Assembly (NCBI GenBank): GCA_028826165.1
Contig: JAPDFW010000027.1
Span: 1-64,000 of the forward strand
Direction: 5' to 3'
Source of the DNA: Anaeramoeba ignava
Taxonomy: Eukaryota > Metamonada > Anaeramoebidae
Length of the DNA: 64,000 nucleotides
The translations under genes and the position numbers were made by a program. Below are positions 32,401 through 41,841 of the stretch, in pieces. Position 1 is the stretch's first letter, and each line of letters starts with the position of its first letter. The notes under the pieces were generated by a model. The model did no database searches and had not been told where the DNA came from. It saw only the letters and a program-made list of their open reading frames with translations.

Positions 32401-33607
32401 CATCAACTTCTTTTCCAGTTAATAGCTGAATAACCCTATCTGAGTAATTGCTTTTTAGAGCCATATGCAAAGCTATCTCATTGTTTTTATTTTTCAAGTT
32501 GGAATCAGCCCCTTTTTCGATTAATAATTTTATAACTTCTTCTTGCAAATTATTTTTCAAAGCAAAATGTAGCGGTGTTTCGTCATTCATATCTTTTGAT
32601 TTAAGATCCGCTTTTTTTTCAATTAATAATCGCACAATCTCAATCAATGATTTATTCTCCAAGGCACAATGCAAAGGAGTTTCCTTGTTTTGGTTCTGTG
32701 AATTAATATCAGCTCCTTTTCCGATTAATAACTTGATAATTCCAAATGATAAATTATTTTGTAGTGCAACATGCAAAGATGTTTCTTCCCAATAATTTTT
32801 TGAATTGACATCAGATCCATTTTCTATCAATAATTCAATAATTTCAAACGATAATTTGTTTTGTAAAGCAATATGTAAAGGTGATTGATTTTTCTTGTTT
32901 TTTGAATTAATATCAGCTCCTTTTTCAATTAGTAATTTAATAACCTCCAATGATAAATTATTTTGTAATGCAATATCTAAAGGTGATTGATTTTTCTTGT
33001 TTTTTGAATTAATATCAGCTCCTTTTTCAATTAGTAATTTAATAACCTCCAATGATAAATTATTTTGTAAAGCAATATCTAAAGGTGATTGATTTTTCTT
33101 GTTTTTTGAATTAATATAAGCTCCTTTTTCAATTAGTAATTTAATAATTTCTAAAGAACGATTTTTTTTCAAGGCAACATGCAAAGAAATTTCATCATTT
33201 TGGTTTTGTAAATTAACATTAGCTGCCTTTTCAATTAATAGTTTAATAATTTCAAAAGATAAATTATTGAGTAAAGAAATGTGCAAAGGAGCTTGTTTTT
33301 TCCTGTTTTTTGAATTGAGATGAGCTCCGCTTTCAATTAGTAATTGGATGATTTCAAATGAGGAGTTGTTTAAAATGGCGGAATGTAAAGAAGTGTTTCC
33401 AAATTTATCGATATGATTTGGATTTGCATTTTTTTCAATTAGTAGATGAATAACTTCGAAAGAAGCTTTTTTTTCGATTGCAAAATTAAGGAAAGGTTGA
33501 ATTGGATTTTGGAATTGATTTGAATTCAAAGGAGGAATTGAGTCCAAAAAATGAACCAAATTATTTCTTATTGCATTATAAACAGAATCAGTGCTCTGAA
33601 AAAACAT
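29489..33607 (-). CDS. Giant ankyrin-repeat protein with tandem BTB tail
   Basis: A single-exon gene of 1,372 residues. Residues about 20-1085 contain some 31 ankyrin repeats of 34-35 residues with consensus N-E-T-P-L-H-x-A-L-K-x-x-x-S-x-E-x-I-x-L-L-I-E-K-G-A-D-I-N-S-K-N. Residues about 1110-1195 resemble a BTB fold (DLDIKCSDSFQIRVCKEFLL ... FIYTGF). Residues about 1265-1345 are a second BTB (DFKIICEEKEIEKEIEVHKL ... ALRSDLFKAMF-like ... VHDYSGKPFEVL). Ankyrin/BTB proteins commonly act as adaptors for cullin-3 ubiquitin ligases; that role here is inference. Its start is 153 nt from the divergent transporter gene. The last dozen codons are also found as a scrap at 27.7 kb. Confidence 0.9.
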   Translation of the reverse strand: MFFQSTDSVYNAIRNNLVHFLDSIPPLNSNQFQNPIQPFLNFAIEKKASFEVIHLLIEKNANPNHIDKFGNTSLHSAILNNSSFEIIQLLIESGAHLNSKNRKKQAPLHISLLNNLSFEIIKLLIEKAANVNLQNQNDEISLHVALKKNRSLEIIKLLIEKGAYINSKNKKNQSPLDIALQNNLSLEVIKLLIEKGADINSKNKKNQSPLDIALQNNLSLEVIKLLIEKGADINSKNKKNQSPLHIALQNKLSFEIIELLIENGSDVNSKNYWEETSLHVALQNNLSFGIIKLLIGKGADINSQNQNKETPLHCALENKSLIEIVRLLIEKKADLKSKDMNDETPLHFALKNNLQEEVIKLLIEKGADSNLKNKNNEIALHMALKSNYSDRVIQLLTGKEVDVNLKNNNNETPLSIALENNYSIEIIRLLIEKGVDINSKIDILNESALHFALKTKKSDEIIQLIIDKGADIHFRDHRNKENSLHIALKSKYSIEIIRSLIERGVDINSKNKMNESALHIALQNDLSYEIIQLLIDKGADINSKIDDLNITPLYIALENKKPSEIINLLIEKGSDINYKNNNNETPLHIALKRNYPIEVIQAMIGKGNNIISQDHNNEIPLYIALKSKCSFEIIRLLVEEKSPINIKTNYLHEISLHIALKNKCEIEIIGLLIENGARLNSKNKNGETPLHYALKSNLSINVINLLIEKGSLIDSVNKDNETPFQVALKSNCTLEAIETLLEKGTNINAKNKLNETPIHIALKNQCSLEILKMLIGKEVDINAKNNNDETPFHYALKSNYSLEVIKMLVEKGADINSRTKILKDTVLHLALKHNSKLEVIEFLVAKEIAINIKNNSNESSLHVALKANSETEVIKFLIEKGADINSTFNINETPLHYVLGNTFPDDMIMFLIEKGADINAKNNWNEIPLHYALKSKSSSDIIKTLIEKGSDITVQSRYLKESALHYALQNKASKEIIELLVAKGSDVNLCNNQNENSLHLALKNKFSIDVVEFLIEKGADINANTTEKETPLHYALENQLSLQIIRLLIEKGANTNAKSKKNKTPLIIALEKCFPIEIKVLILRAFNPFDFQKEEMTSEIQELFPKIYSFIEDMDKFLQTDGFADLDIKCSDSFQIRVCKEFLLLRLDNNEANLQKFINACKQKPHHIVQLVVNFIYTGFLDFKYFKQKFNGFFETKNKNLKYNYLLSDAFKALSVNNISKQNEQERNEQICDVFTKVGYDLKWIQEKQGINGLLRDFRELYQSKTKDFKIICEEKEIEKEIEVHKLILAIRSDLFKAMFELNVEDKSNQVHDYSGKPFEVLNQTIYFFYHDEFQMSEITKENFEEFEDIQDYFQLNENSILDFLLMNFCLK
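32840..33145 (-). repeat. Near-identical ankyrin repeat units (DNA level)
   Basis: Three consecutive 102-nt units encode NSKNKKNQSPLDIALQNNLS-type repeats and are nearly identical at DNA level, while the other ankyrin units of the gene are clearly diverged. This points to recent unequal exchange or slippage inside the array. Confidence 0.85.
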
Positions 33608-33760
33608 TTATGGAAGAAGAAGAAGAAAAAAGAAAAATGAAAAAGAAATTATTTTTTTTCTTCTTTCATTTTTTTTTTCTCCTTTTTTTTGGGGTTTTAA
33701 ATTTAATAAGAAATTTTTCTTTACAGATAATCATTTTCCACTTCTCAAAATTTGGAAAAA
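33608..33760. promoter_or_regulatory. Divergent promoter, ankyrin/BTB and transporter
   Basis: The left half on the plus strand is purine-rich (GAAAAATGAAAAAG at about 33632-33645), giving TTTTTCATTTTTC on the sense strand of the minus gene. The right half is pyrimidine-rich (TTCTTTCATTTTTTTTTTCT at 33661-33680) for the plus gene. So the candidate element is present once in each direction. Confidence 0.5.
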
Positions 33761-34341
33761 ATGTCATCTAAACTACGAATTTACACAGCTTCTTTTTTTC
33801 GGTTTATTTTTCCGATTCTTTTAATAATAGGACTTTATATTTTATTTCTTTTAAGATATGATTTGAGGAGAAGTTTGATATTTTTGATTGGAATTGGATT
33901 TGGATATACATTAAAAAGAGCAAGATTTGGATATACATCTCATTTCAGGAAATTATTACATGGAAGAGGCCAAGGAATGAGAGCTCAAATCATTATGTTT
34001 CTTGTTACTTCTTTAATTGCTTTACCCATTTATTATCATTCTAAGCCTATTTTTAAACAAAATAAGGATTTCTCAACAAATCTTTATCCTGTTTCTGTAA
34101 TTCTTCACAAAATCCTTATCAAAAAATCGTGAAAAAAAAAATTTTTTTTTATTTTTGATTTTTTGTTTTTTTTGATTTTTTTGTTTTTGAATTAAGACTT
34201 CTGTTCTTTTGGGTGCTTTTATTTTTGGTATTGGCCAGCAACTTGGTGATTGTTGTGCTTCAGGTGTTTTGTATGATGTTGGTTCTGGGAATATTCGTGC
34301 TGTTTGGGTTTTAATTTTCTTTATTAGTGGTACAGTTATTG

Positions 34342-36363
34342 GTAAGTCTTTTTTTTTTCTTTAAGATTAGAATCTAAATCTAAATCTAAATCTAAATATA
34401 AATATAAATATAAATCTAAATATAAATATAAATCTAAATCTAAATCTAAATATAAATATAAATATAAATATAAATATAAATATAAATCTAAATCTAAATA
34501 TAAATATAAATATAAATATAAATATAAATATAAATCTAAATATAAATATAAATCTAAATATAAATATAAATATAAATATAAATATAAATATAAATATAAA
34601 TATAAATATAAATATAAATATAAATATAAATATAAAAATATAAAAATAAATATAAAATAAATATAAATATAAAATAAATATAAATATAAATATAAATATA
34701 AACTAAAAAAATATAAATCTAAATATAAATAATAAATCTAAATATAAATATAAATATAAATATAAATATAAATATAAATATAAATATAAATATAAATATA
34801 AATATATAAATCTAAAATATAAATATAAATAAAATATAAATATAAATCTAAATATATAAATATAAAAATAAAAATATAGAAATATAAATCTAAATATAAA
34901 TATAAAATATAAATCTAAATATAAATATAAATATAAATCTAAATATAAATCTAAATCTAAATATAATTTAAATATAAAAATAATTAAAAATAGGTGCTTC
35001 ATTGGTGTATGGGAAATGTTCAAAAATTTTTAGAATTTTAATTTTATTAATTTTGATATTAATTTTAATTTTAATTTAAAATTATTAGGGTAGTTTTAGT
35101 TTAAATATTAATTTTCAAAAATAAAAAAAATTAAATTAGGAATCTTCCATAAAAAGAATATATCTTCCAAATCCATAACCATGGGGTAAATTACAAAATT
35201 CAAATTATAAAATTCAATTTATAAAATATAAATATAAAATTAAATAAAATTCAAATTAAAAAATCCAAAAAAATATAAATTCAATTTAAATTATAAAAAA
35301 TTTATAAAATTAAATATAAATCTAAATATATTATATATGTTTCTAAAATATAAATATACAAAATTGAGATTAAAATATAAATATAAATATAAATATAAAT
35401 CCACAAAAAATATAAATAGAAATTGAAATAAATATAATTATAAATGAATAAAGAAGAAATAAATATAAACTTTTTCAAAATAATAAATTTAAATATATTC
35501 TTATAAATATAAAATATAAAATGTATAAATATAAATATAAAGGAAATATAAATTCTCAAAAATATAAAAGTATTAAATATAAGGTTTAAATTTAAATTAT
35601 AAATATTAAATATAAATTTTAAATATAAATTTTTAGAAAAAAATCAATTTTATAAATATCTTTTTTTAAATATAAAATCAAAAATTTAAATAGAATATAA
35701 ATATAAATATAAATATAAATCTAGAAATCTCAAAAATTTAAAATATTCAAAAATTCAAAATAAAAATAAAATATAATTATAAATCCAAAAATAATAAAAT
35801 AAAATAAATATAATTTTGATTTTAAAATAATTAAAAATAGGTGCTCGACATATCATTGGTGTATGGGAAAAATGTTCAAAAATTTTTAGAATTTAAATTT
35901 TATTAAAAATTTTGATATTAATTTTAATTTTAATTTTAATTATTAGGGTGTAAGTTTTAGTTTAGAAATTATTTTCAAAAAAATTTAAAAAAAAAAGAAA
36001 TCAATTAAATTAGGGAATCTTATAATACATAAAAAGAGATATATCTTCCAGATCCATTAACACCATATTCAAAATAAAAATTATAAAATTCAATTTATTA
36101 TTCAAAATTCAAAAATTTAAAATTACAAAAAATTAAAAAAATTCAAAATTTAAAAAAATTCAATTACAAAAATTCAATTTAAAATTCAATTTACAAAATT
36201 CAATTTACAAAATTCAATTTACAAAATTCAATTTACAAAATTCAATTTACAAAATTCAATTTATAAAATTCAATTTATAAAATTCAATTTATAAAATTCA
36301 AATTATAAAATTCAATTTACAAAATTCAATTTATAAAATCTTAATTAAAAAATTCAATTTAAG
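34342..36363 (+). repeat. Transporter intron region with AAATATAAATCT satellite and duplicated exon block
   Basis: 34370-34980 is AAATATAAATCT/AAATATAAAT repeat. Blocks at about 34991-35195 and 35834-36080 are diverged direct copies of each other (GGTGTATGGGAAA, AATTTTTAGAATTT, ATATATCTTCC). Between and after them lie ATAAATATAAAT and AATTCAATTTATAAA repeats. Each block could hold the missing short exon (G-A-x-...-V-W-E/Y-G-K-C-S-K-I-F-R-I), but neither gives a clean in-frame splice that I can defend. Confidence 0.7.
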
Positions 36364-36940
36364 ATTCAATTATTGCTGTTTTATGTTTTTGGATTTGCTC
36401 TGGCTTATTTTGTTACAATTCTTATTGAGATTAAAGTTCATGGTGGAGTTGAAGAAAGTTGGTTGCAAAAAATTATATCAAAATTCCACAAAAAAGAATC
36501 ACAAGATCAAGAAATTGATGAAATTAAACAATTACTTGTTCCAATTAATGAACCACAAGAAGAAAAAAGTTTATTCTTTAAACTTTTTCAAAGTAATTGG
36601 TCTTATTTAACTGGTGCTTTTATTCTTTCGGGAATTCAAATTCTTTTTCTATTTGTTGGTGGTGAATTGTTGGTGGTGAATTATGGGGAGTTATGGGTAT
36701 TTTTACAGGAATTGGAAGTAATATTCTCAAAAAAATGGGAGTTGATGTTGAAAGTTGGGAATATTGGGTTTGCTTTTATTAAATTATTTTTATTTCTTTT
36801 GTGATTTATTTTTATAATTATTTTTTTAGAAAGTAAATCAATTTTCTTTAATAGTTCTTTTTATTTTATAAAAAATTAAAATTTTTTATTTGATTTTAAT
36901 AGGAATATTCGAAATTACCAAAAGATCTTTTAGCAAATGA

Positions 36941-37930
36941 GTTTGTAGAACAAATTTTATTCAAAATATTTAAAACATTCAAAATATTCAAAATATTTAA
37001 AATAAATATCCAAAATATTCAAAAAATAAATATCCAAAATATCCAAAATATTTAAAATATTCAAAAATAATATATAAAAATATTTATAAAAATATAAAAT
37101 AAATATTCAAAATATTTAAATAAAATATTCAAAAAAATATTCAAAATATCCAAAATATTCAAAATATTCAAAATATTCAAAATAAATATTCAAAATATTT
37201 AAAAATATCCAAAATAATCAAAATATCCAAAATATTCAAAAAATATCCAAAATATTCCAAAATATTTATAATCAAAATATTCAAAATATTTAAAATATTC
37301 AAAATAAATATCCAAAAATATTCAAAATATCCAAAATAAATATCTAAAATAAATATTTAAAATATTCAAAATATTTAAAAATATCTAAAAATATTTAAAA
37401 TAAATATTCAAAATATTTAAAAATATCCAAAATATTTATAATAAATATATTTAAAATATTCAAAAATATCCAAAATATCCAAAAATAATCAAAATAAATA
37501 TCCAAAATATTTAAAATATCCAAAATATTTATAATAAAATATTTAAAATATTTAAAATATTTAAAAATATCCAAAATATTCAAAATATTCAAAATAAATA
37601 TTTAAAATAAATATCCAAAATAATCAAAATAAATATTCAAAATATTTAAAATATTCAAAATATCCAAAATATTTAAAATATTCAAAAATATTTAAAATAT
37701 TCAAAATATTTAAAATATTTAAAATAAATATCCAAAATATTTAAAATAAATATCCAAAATATTTAAAATAAATATCCAAAATAATCAAAATATTCAAAAT
37801 ATCCAAAATAATCAAAATATCCAAAATATTCAAAATATTTAAAATATCCAAAATATTTCAAAATAAATATTCAAAATATTTAAAATAAATATTCAAAATA
37901 TTTAAAATAATATCCAAAATATTTCTTTAG
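36941..37930 (+). repeat. Transporter intron, AAAATATTCAAAATATCC satellite
   Basis: A 990-nt intron with donor GTTTGTAG and acceptor TTTCTTTAG, made of AAAATATTC, AAAATATCC, AAAATATTT and AAATAAATATCC units. The flanking exons join as LLAN-D-YFILDLAVIIG in frame. Confidence 0.9.
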
Positions 37931-38240
37931 TTATTTCATTCTGGATTTGGCTGTTATTATTGGATCTTTTCTAGCTGCTTCTTATATGAAATCTTTTGGA
38001 AAAAGTCAATCATTTAATCCAATATCTTGGGTTGGAGGAATTTTCGGAGGAATTTTCTTAGGATTTGGAAGTAGATTGGCTGGTGGATGTAATATTGGAG
38101 CTCTTACTTCTGGAATTGTATCTTGGAGTGTAACTGCGTTTACTTGGTATGTTTGTGCAATGTGTGGGAATTTAGTTGGAATGTATCTTCGTCCTATTTT
38201 TAAAATTCCAACAAGTCCTACTCCCAAAAAACGAAATTAA

Positions 38241-38436
38241 AAAAAATTGTTTTCCATTAGAAATGGTTAAGAACCATTCAAAAAACAAGAAAGATGTTGC
38301 AATGGATTAATAAATCCTTTGCTTTTTTTTTCTCTTCTTTTTTCTTTTTTTCTTTCAAATTAAGAAATCATAAAATCCAAAAAAAAAAATTTTATTTTTT
38401 CATTTTGATTTTTTCATTTTTTTCATTTTTTTCTAA
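38241..38436 (+). promoter_or_regulatory. Kelch/BTB upstream leader
   Basis: A sense-strand pyrimidine tract with three TTTTTTCATTTT copies between about 38394 and 38430, ending TTTTTTTCTAAATG at the start codon. No other gene is visible. Confidence 0.5.
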
Positions 38437-40026
38437 ATGCAAATTTTTTCAGTTAAATTCCCAAATCAAAACCCTCTTCCAAGAAGTTGCGCAAAAACAG
38501 TATATGTTGAACCAAATAAAATGTTTCTATTTGGAGGGATTTGTTCAAATCAATCTTTCAATGATTTATATTCACTCGATCTTGATACATTTATTTGGGA
38601 AAAAATCAATTATCCATCAACAAGTCAGCCTCAAAAACGAAGCGGACATTCTTTAATTTTATATAAAAATCAATTGATTATATTTGGAGGAATTTCTGGA
38701 AGAAATTTTTGCAATGAAAATTTGATTATTCGTGATTTGCAGAATATCAGTTTTGAGCCATTAGGCAAAATATCTTCTTATGGGCTTATATTTTCAACAC
38801 TTGTGGAATTTGAGGGGAAATTATGGATCTTTGGTGGAGATGTTTCTCATAGATTTACAAATAATTTAATTGTTTATGATATAGATGCTGATAAGGTTCT
38901 TGATATCCAAATCAACGGAAAAATTCCAACTCCAAGATCTCGTCATTCAGCGAATATTTGGAAGCAAAAAATGTGGATTTTTGGAGGGCAACAAAATTAC
39001 TTATCCGGTCCTGAATTGAATGATATGCATTCTTTTGATTTCAAAACATTCACATGGGAAGAAATCATACAAAAAGGCGATATTCCAAGTGCTCGAAGGT
39101 CTCATTTCACTTATTGCAATGGGGATTATATGTTTTTGTTTGCAGGATGCGATAAATCAAGGAAAGATTTTAACGACTTTTATGAATTTAGTTTTGCTAC
39201 ACAAACTTGGTCGAAAATCCCTTTATTCCCAACTTCAATCCCATTCCTTTTCAAAGAATCACCTTTTGAAAAGCAACTAAAATTGGAAAAAGCCAAAAGG
39301 GTTTCGGAAAATGACTCAAATTTCCCTCATGGAAGAACTGCTTGTATCGGACAAATTTATCAAGATTATTTGTTTGTGGGTTATGGCGAATATTTCGATC
39401 AAGATTGGGTTGAGTTCGATGATTTTTTCGCAATACAAATCCAAAGCCAATTAAGCAAAAACATGCTTAATTTTTTCAATTACCAAGAATTTGTTGATGT
39501 TGAATTAGGTCCAAAAAATTCACCTTTCAAATTTGGTGCTCATAGTCTCATTCTCCAATCAAGATTAGGCGAAAAAGCATCGGAATTCATAAATTTATGC
39601 AGTCAAATCAAAAACTATACAATCAACGAGGATGATGTCTACAGATTTTTACTCACTTTATATTCCGGTTTGCATGAATATGATTGCAAAAATGTTTGCG
39701 ATATTTTGCACATTCTCAAATTCAATCCTCTTGAAAAAGATTTCGAAAATCTTCTATCCGATCGTAAATCATCCGATTTCCAAATTTTAACTGAGAAAAA
39801 AACCTTTTATGTTCATAAAACCATTATGTCAGCTCGTAGTCTTTTGTATCGAGGAATGTTTCTTTCTGTTAATGATACAAGCAATTCAGTCCATGATTTG
39901 TCAGGAAAAAGTGATTCTGCTATTGAAGCAGTTTTGAGATATATTTATACTGGAAATTTTGGGAAAATATCAAAAAAATTACAAGAGGAACTTTATGATT
40001 GTTTTGAATATTATGGATTAGATTGA
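38437..40026 (+). CDS. Kelch-repeat protein with tandem BTB domains
   Basis: Single exon, 529 residues. Residues about 10-310 hold kelch motifs (MFLFGGICSNQSFNDLYSLD, LIIFGGISGRNF, LWIFGGDVSHRFTNNLIVYD, MWIFGGQQN, YMFLFAGCDKSRKDFNDFYE), each with the Gly pair and downstream aromatic residues. They should form a six-blade propeller. The C-terminus contains a first BTB-like unit (FVDVELGPKNSPFKFGAHSL, about residues 348-420) and a second one (DFQILTEKKTFYVHKTIMSA ... VHDLSGKSDSAIEAVLRYIY, about 445-525). The same two-BTB tail closes the ankyrin protein at 29.5 kb. Kelch/BTB proteins typically recruit substrates to cullin-3; function here is inferred. The neighbouring transporter and TMEM128-like genes are on the same strand but have their own leaders. 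Confidence 0.9.
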   Translation: MQIFSVKFPNQNPLPRSCAKTVYVEPNKMFLFGGICSNQSFNDLYSLDLDTFIWEKINYPSTSQPQKRSGHSLILYKNQLIIFGGISGRNFCNENLIIRDLQNISFEPLGKISSYGLIFSTLVEFEGKLWIFGGDVSHRFTNNLIVYDIDADKVLDIQINGKIPTPRSRHSANIWKQKMWIFGGQQNYLSGPELNDMHSFDFKTFTWEEIIQKGDIPSARRSHFTYCNGDYMFLFAGCDKSRKDFNDFYEFSFATQTWSKIPLFPTSIPFLFKESPFEKQLKLEKAKRVSENDSNFPHGRTACIGQIYQDYLFVGYGEYFDQDWVEFDDFFAIQIQSQLSKNMLNFFNYQEFVDVELGPKNSPFKFGAHSLILQSRLGEKASEFINLCSQIKNYTINEDDVYRFLLTLYSGLHEYDCKNVCDILHILKFNPLEKDFENLLSDRKSSDFQILTEKKTFYVHKTIMSARSLLYRGMFLSVNDTSNSVHDLSGKSDSAIEAVLRYIYTGNFGKISKKLQEELYDCFEYYGLD

Positions 40027-40135
40027 TTTGATTTTTTTGGAATAAAAAAAAATTTTATTTTTTCATTTTAATTTTTTCATTTTTTTCATTTTAATTTTTT
40101 CATTTTTTTCAATTTAATTTTTTCATTTTTTTTCA

Positions 40136-40679
40136 ATGATTGAAAATAATTCACAAAAACCTTCAGATTCTGTTAATATAAAAACAAAAATTTTTGAAGC
40201 AATCCTTCTTTGGATTCTAACAATATTAGTTTTCACAAAAGGAGAACTTTGGCTTACATTAACAAGCGAAGAAGAAAATGTTTCTTCTTTTTGGTTTTAT
40301 ATGTCTTTGCTTTGCTTTATTTTCTTTTTCGGAAGCTTTTTTTATCTTGTTTTTTATATTCCTTTGTTTAAGAAGAAAAAAGTTGATTGGTCTTATGAAA
40401 TTATATCAACAAAACATGGAAAAATTTTAAAAATTTCAACCGCATCAACTGTTTTATTTATTCCTTTGTAAAAACAAATCCAAAGCAAAAAAAAATTGAT
40501 TTAAATTATCAATTTTCTTATTAAACTTTTTTTTCCTAATTTTATTGTTTTATTTTTTAATTTTATTTTTTAGTTTTATTTTTGCCATTTGGCCTGTTTA
40601 TCGATTGTCATCAATTCCAATTACAATTCTTTTATGGAGCACTTTTCTTTTTACAGTTTCATTTATTCCGGTTCATTAA
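40136..40679 (+). CDS. TMEM128-like four-helix membrane protein
   Basis: Exons 40136-40467 and 40574-40679 (donor GTAAAA, acceptor TTTTTTAG) join in frame to 145 residues. Four hydrophobic segments: IFEAILLWILTILVF, FYMSLLCFIFFFGSFFYLVF, ISTASTVLFIPFFIFAIWPV and ITILLWSTFLFTVSFIPV. The arrangement W-x-x-x-x-x-F-Y... then 'K-I-(S/T)-T-A-(S/T)-x-x-x-x-x-x-x-F-x-(I/A)-A-(L/I)-W-P-V' is the most conserved part of TMEM128, an ER-type protein of poorly known function. Length is close to the animal protein (about 165). The assignment rests on this short motif, so it is moderate. The leader (40040-40135) is a T-rich tract with repeated TTTTTTCATTTT. Confidence 0.65.
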
Positions 40680-40879
40680 ATTTTTTCTTTTTTTTTTGTG
40701 TTCTTTCTTTTTGAGATTAAAATCTCTTCTAAATTTTGGACAGAATTATTTTCTTTCTTTCTTTAATTTTTTTTTTCAAACAAACAAACAGAAACAAAAC
40801 ATTTTTCGAATTTCATTTATTTTATTCCAAAAAATATTTTAAATAAAATTATCAGAAAAATTAATAATAATGATAATAA

Positions 40880-41841
40880 TCAAAATTTTTTCTTTTGAGG
40901 GAAATGATAAACTGTTATGACTATATCAGTATCTTTAAAAATATCTTTAATAATTGAGCTAACTGTATTCCAATTTAAACGATCTAATCCACTTGCTAAA
41001 AATTAAAATTAAAATTAAAATTAAAATTTAAAATTAAAATTAAAAATTAAAATTAAAATTAAATTACCAATTTTTGGAATAGATAATCTTGTAACAGAAT
41101 TTTTGATTAAAAAGTCTTTCATTTTTTCAAGTGAAGAAGAAAGAGTTTCATAAGTTGGTTTATGAAAATATCTTTGTTTTGTTACTAAAGCTCTATAAAA
41201 TAAAAATAAAAATAAAAATAAAAAGAAAAAGAAAAAGAAAAAGAAAAAGAAAAAGAAAAAGAAAAAGAAGAATTAGGGAAAAATTTTTTTTTAAAAATAA
41301 AAGAAAAATTACATGATAAATCGATCATCTTGTTTTAAATGACAAAAATCTCCAACTTGTGGATTTTGTAATCTCATTTCTTCAATTCCTCCAAATTTCT
41401 TTTTAAAAATGGTAGCAATTCCTTTTGATAGTGCTTTAATATTTAAATAAAATAATTGATTATTTTCTTGTCAATAAGTTTGGAAATGATATAAAAAATT
41501 ATAAAACAAACAAAGATCTGCAGAAACACAATGAGCAAGAGATTCAGTTGATGTAAATAAATCTCCAGTAATTTCTATAAATTCAAATTTTGTTTTAGGA
41601 GAATCTTTGTTTTCATTTGATTTCTGTCTTTTTTCATCTTTTTCTTCTCTTTCTTTTTCTTTTCTTTTTATTTCTTGTTTTTTTTGTTTTTTTAATTTTT
41701 GATTGTTTTTTTTTTCTTGTTTTTTCTTTAATCTTTTTTCTTGTTTTTCTTCTTGAATTGCTTCTCTTTTTCTTTAAAAAGTTAAATATAATTTATAATT
41801 TGAAATTTATTATTTAAAATTCATTACTTTTTTTCACTCAT
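40880..41841 (-). CDS. OARD1: OARD1/TARG1-like macrodomain ADP-ribose hydrolase
   Basis: Five minus-strand exons, 41841-41828, 41771-41512, 41433-41313, 41192-41068 and 40995-40880, join in frame to 211 residues. After a highly charged Lys/Glu/Gln-rich N-terminal stretch (about residues 5-65), the macrodomain reads [91 protein letters not shown] and TDIVITVY. These follow the order and residues of OARD1, including the catalytic Lys region (KxxGGxxEL-like) and the SGLDRLxW loop with Asp. Known role: removal of ADP-ribose from acidic residues and deacetylation of O-acetyl-ADP-ribose, in nucleus/cytosol. One donor is GTTTGT. The gene is divergent from the PH-domain gene. Confidence 0.88.

Larger units (their letters stand above)
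33761..38240 (+). pseudogene. YeeE/YedE (TsuA-like) thiosulfate transporter, frame broken
   Basis: Recognisable exons: 33761-34096, 34197-34341, 36364-36767, 36903-36940 and 37931-38240; a middle exon between 34996 and 36060 is not resolved. Family motifs: GFGYTLKRARFGYTSHFRKL, IGQQLGDCCASGVLYDVGSG, ELWGVMGIFTGIGSNILKKM, ILDLAVIIGSFLAASYMK and RLAGGCNIGALTSGI, including the conserved Cys of the two GC-x-S/I-G loops. Known for the family: TsuA takes up thiosulfate through such Cys. The 33761 ATG is chosen over the earlier non-ATG frame. A perfect 14-nt tandem duplication, 36655-36668 and 36669-36682, shifts the frame inside the fourth visible exon; counting only one unit gives an exon of 390 nt in phase. 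The donors at 36768 and 36941 are GTTTG. A spliced, intron-rich gene, so it is nuclear, not bacterial contamination. Confidence 0.8.

Noticed and set aside
30713-32795. Plus-strand open frames opposite the ankyrin array
   Set aside because: They are regular antisense shadows of the repeated ankyrin codons, with no independent start context or conserved motif.
36655-36682. A 14-nt intron to explain the frame shift
   Set aside because: No AG ends the candidate segment and a perfect tandem repeat explains it better.
33761-38240. Bacterial contamination as the source of the thiosulfate-transporter-like gene
   Set aside because: The exons are separated by GT-AG introns with local-style satellites and flanked by eukaryotic genes.
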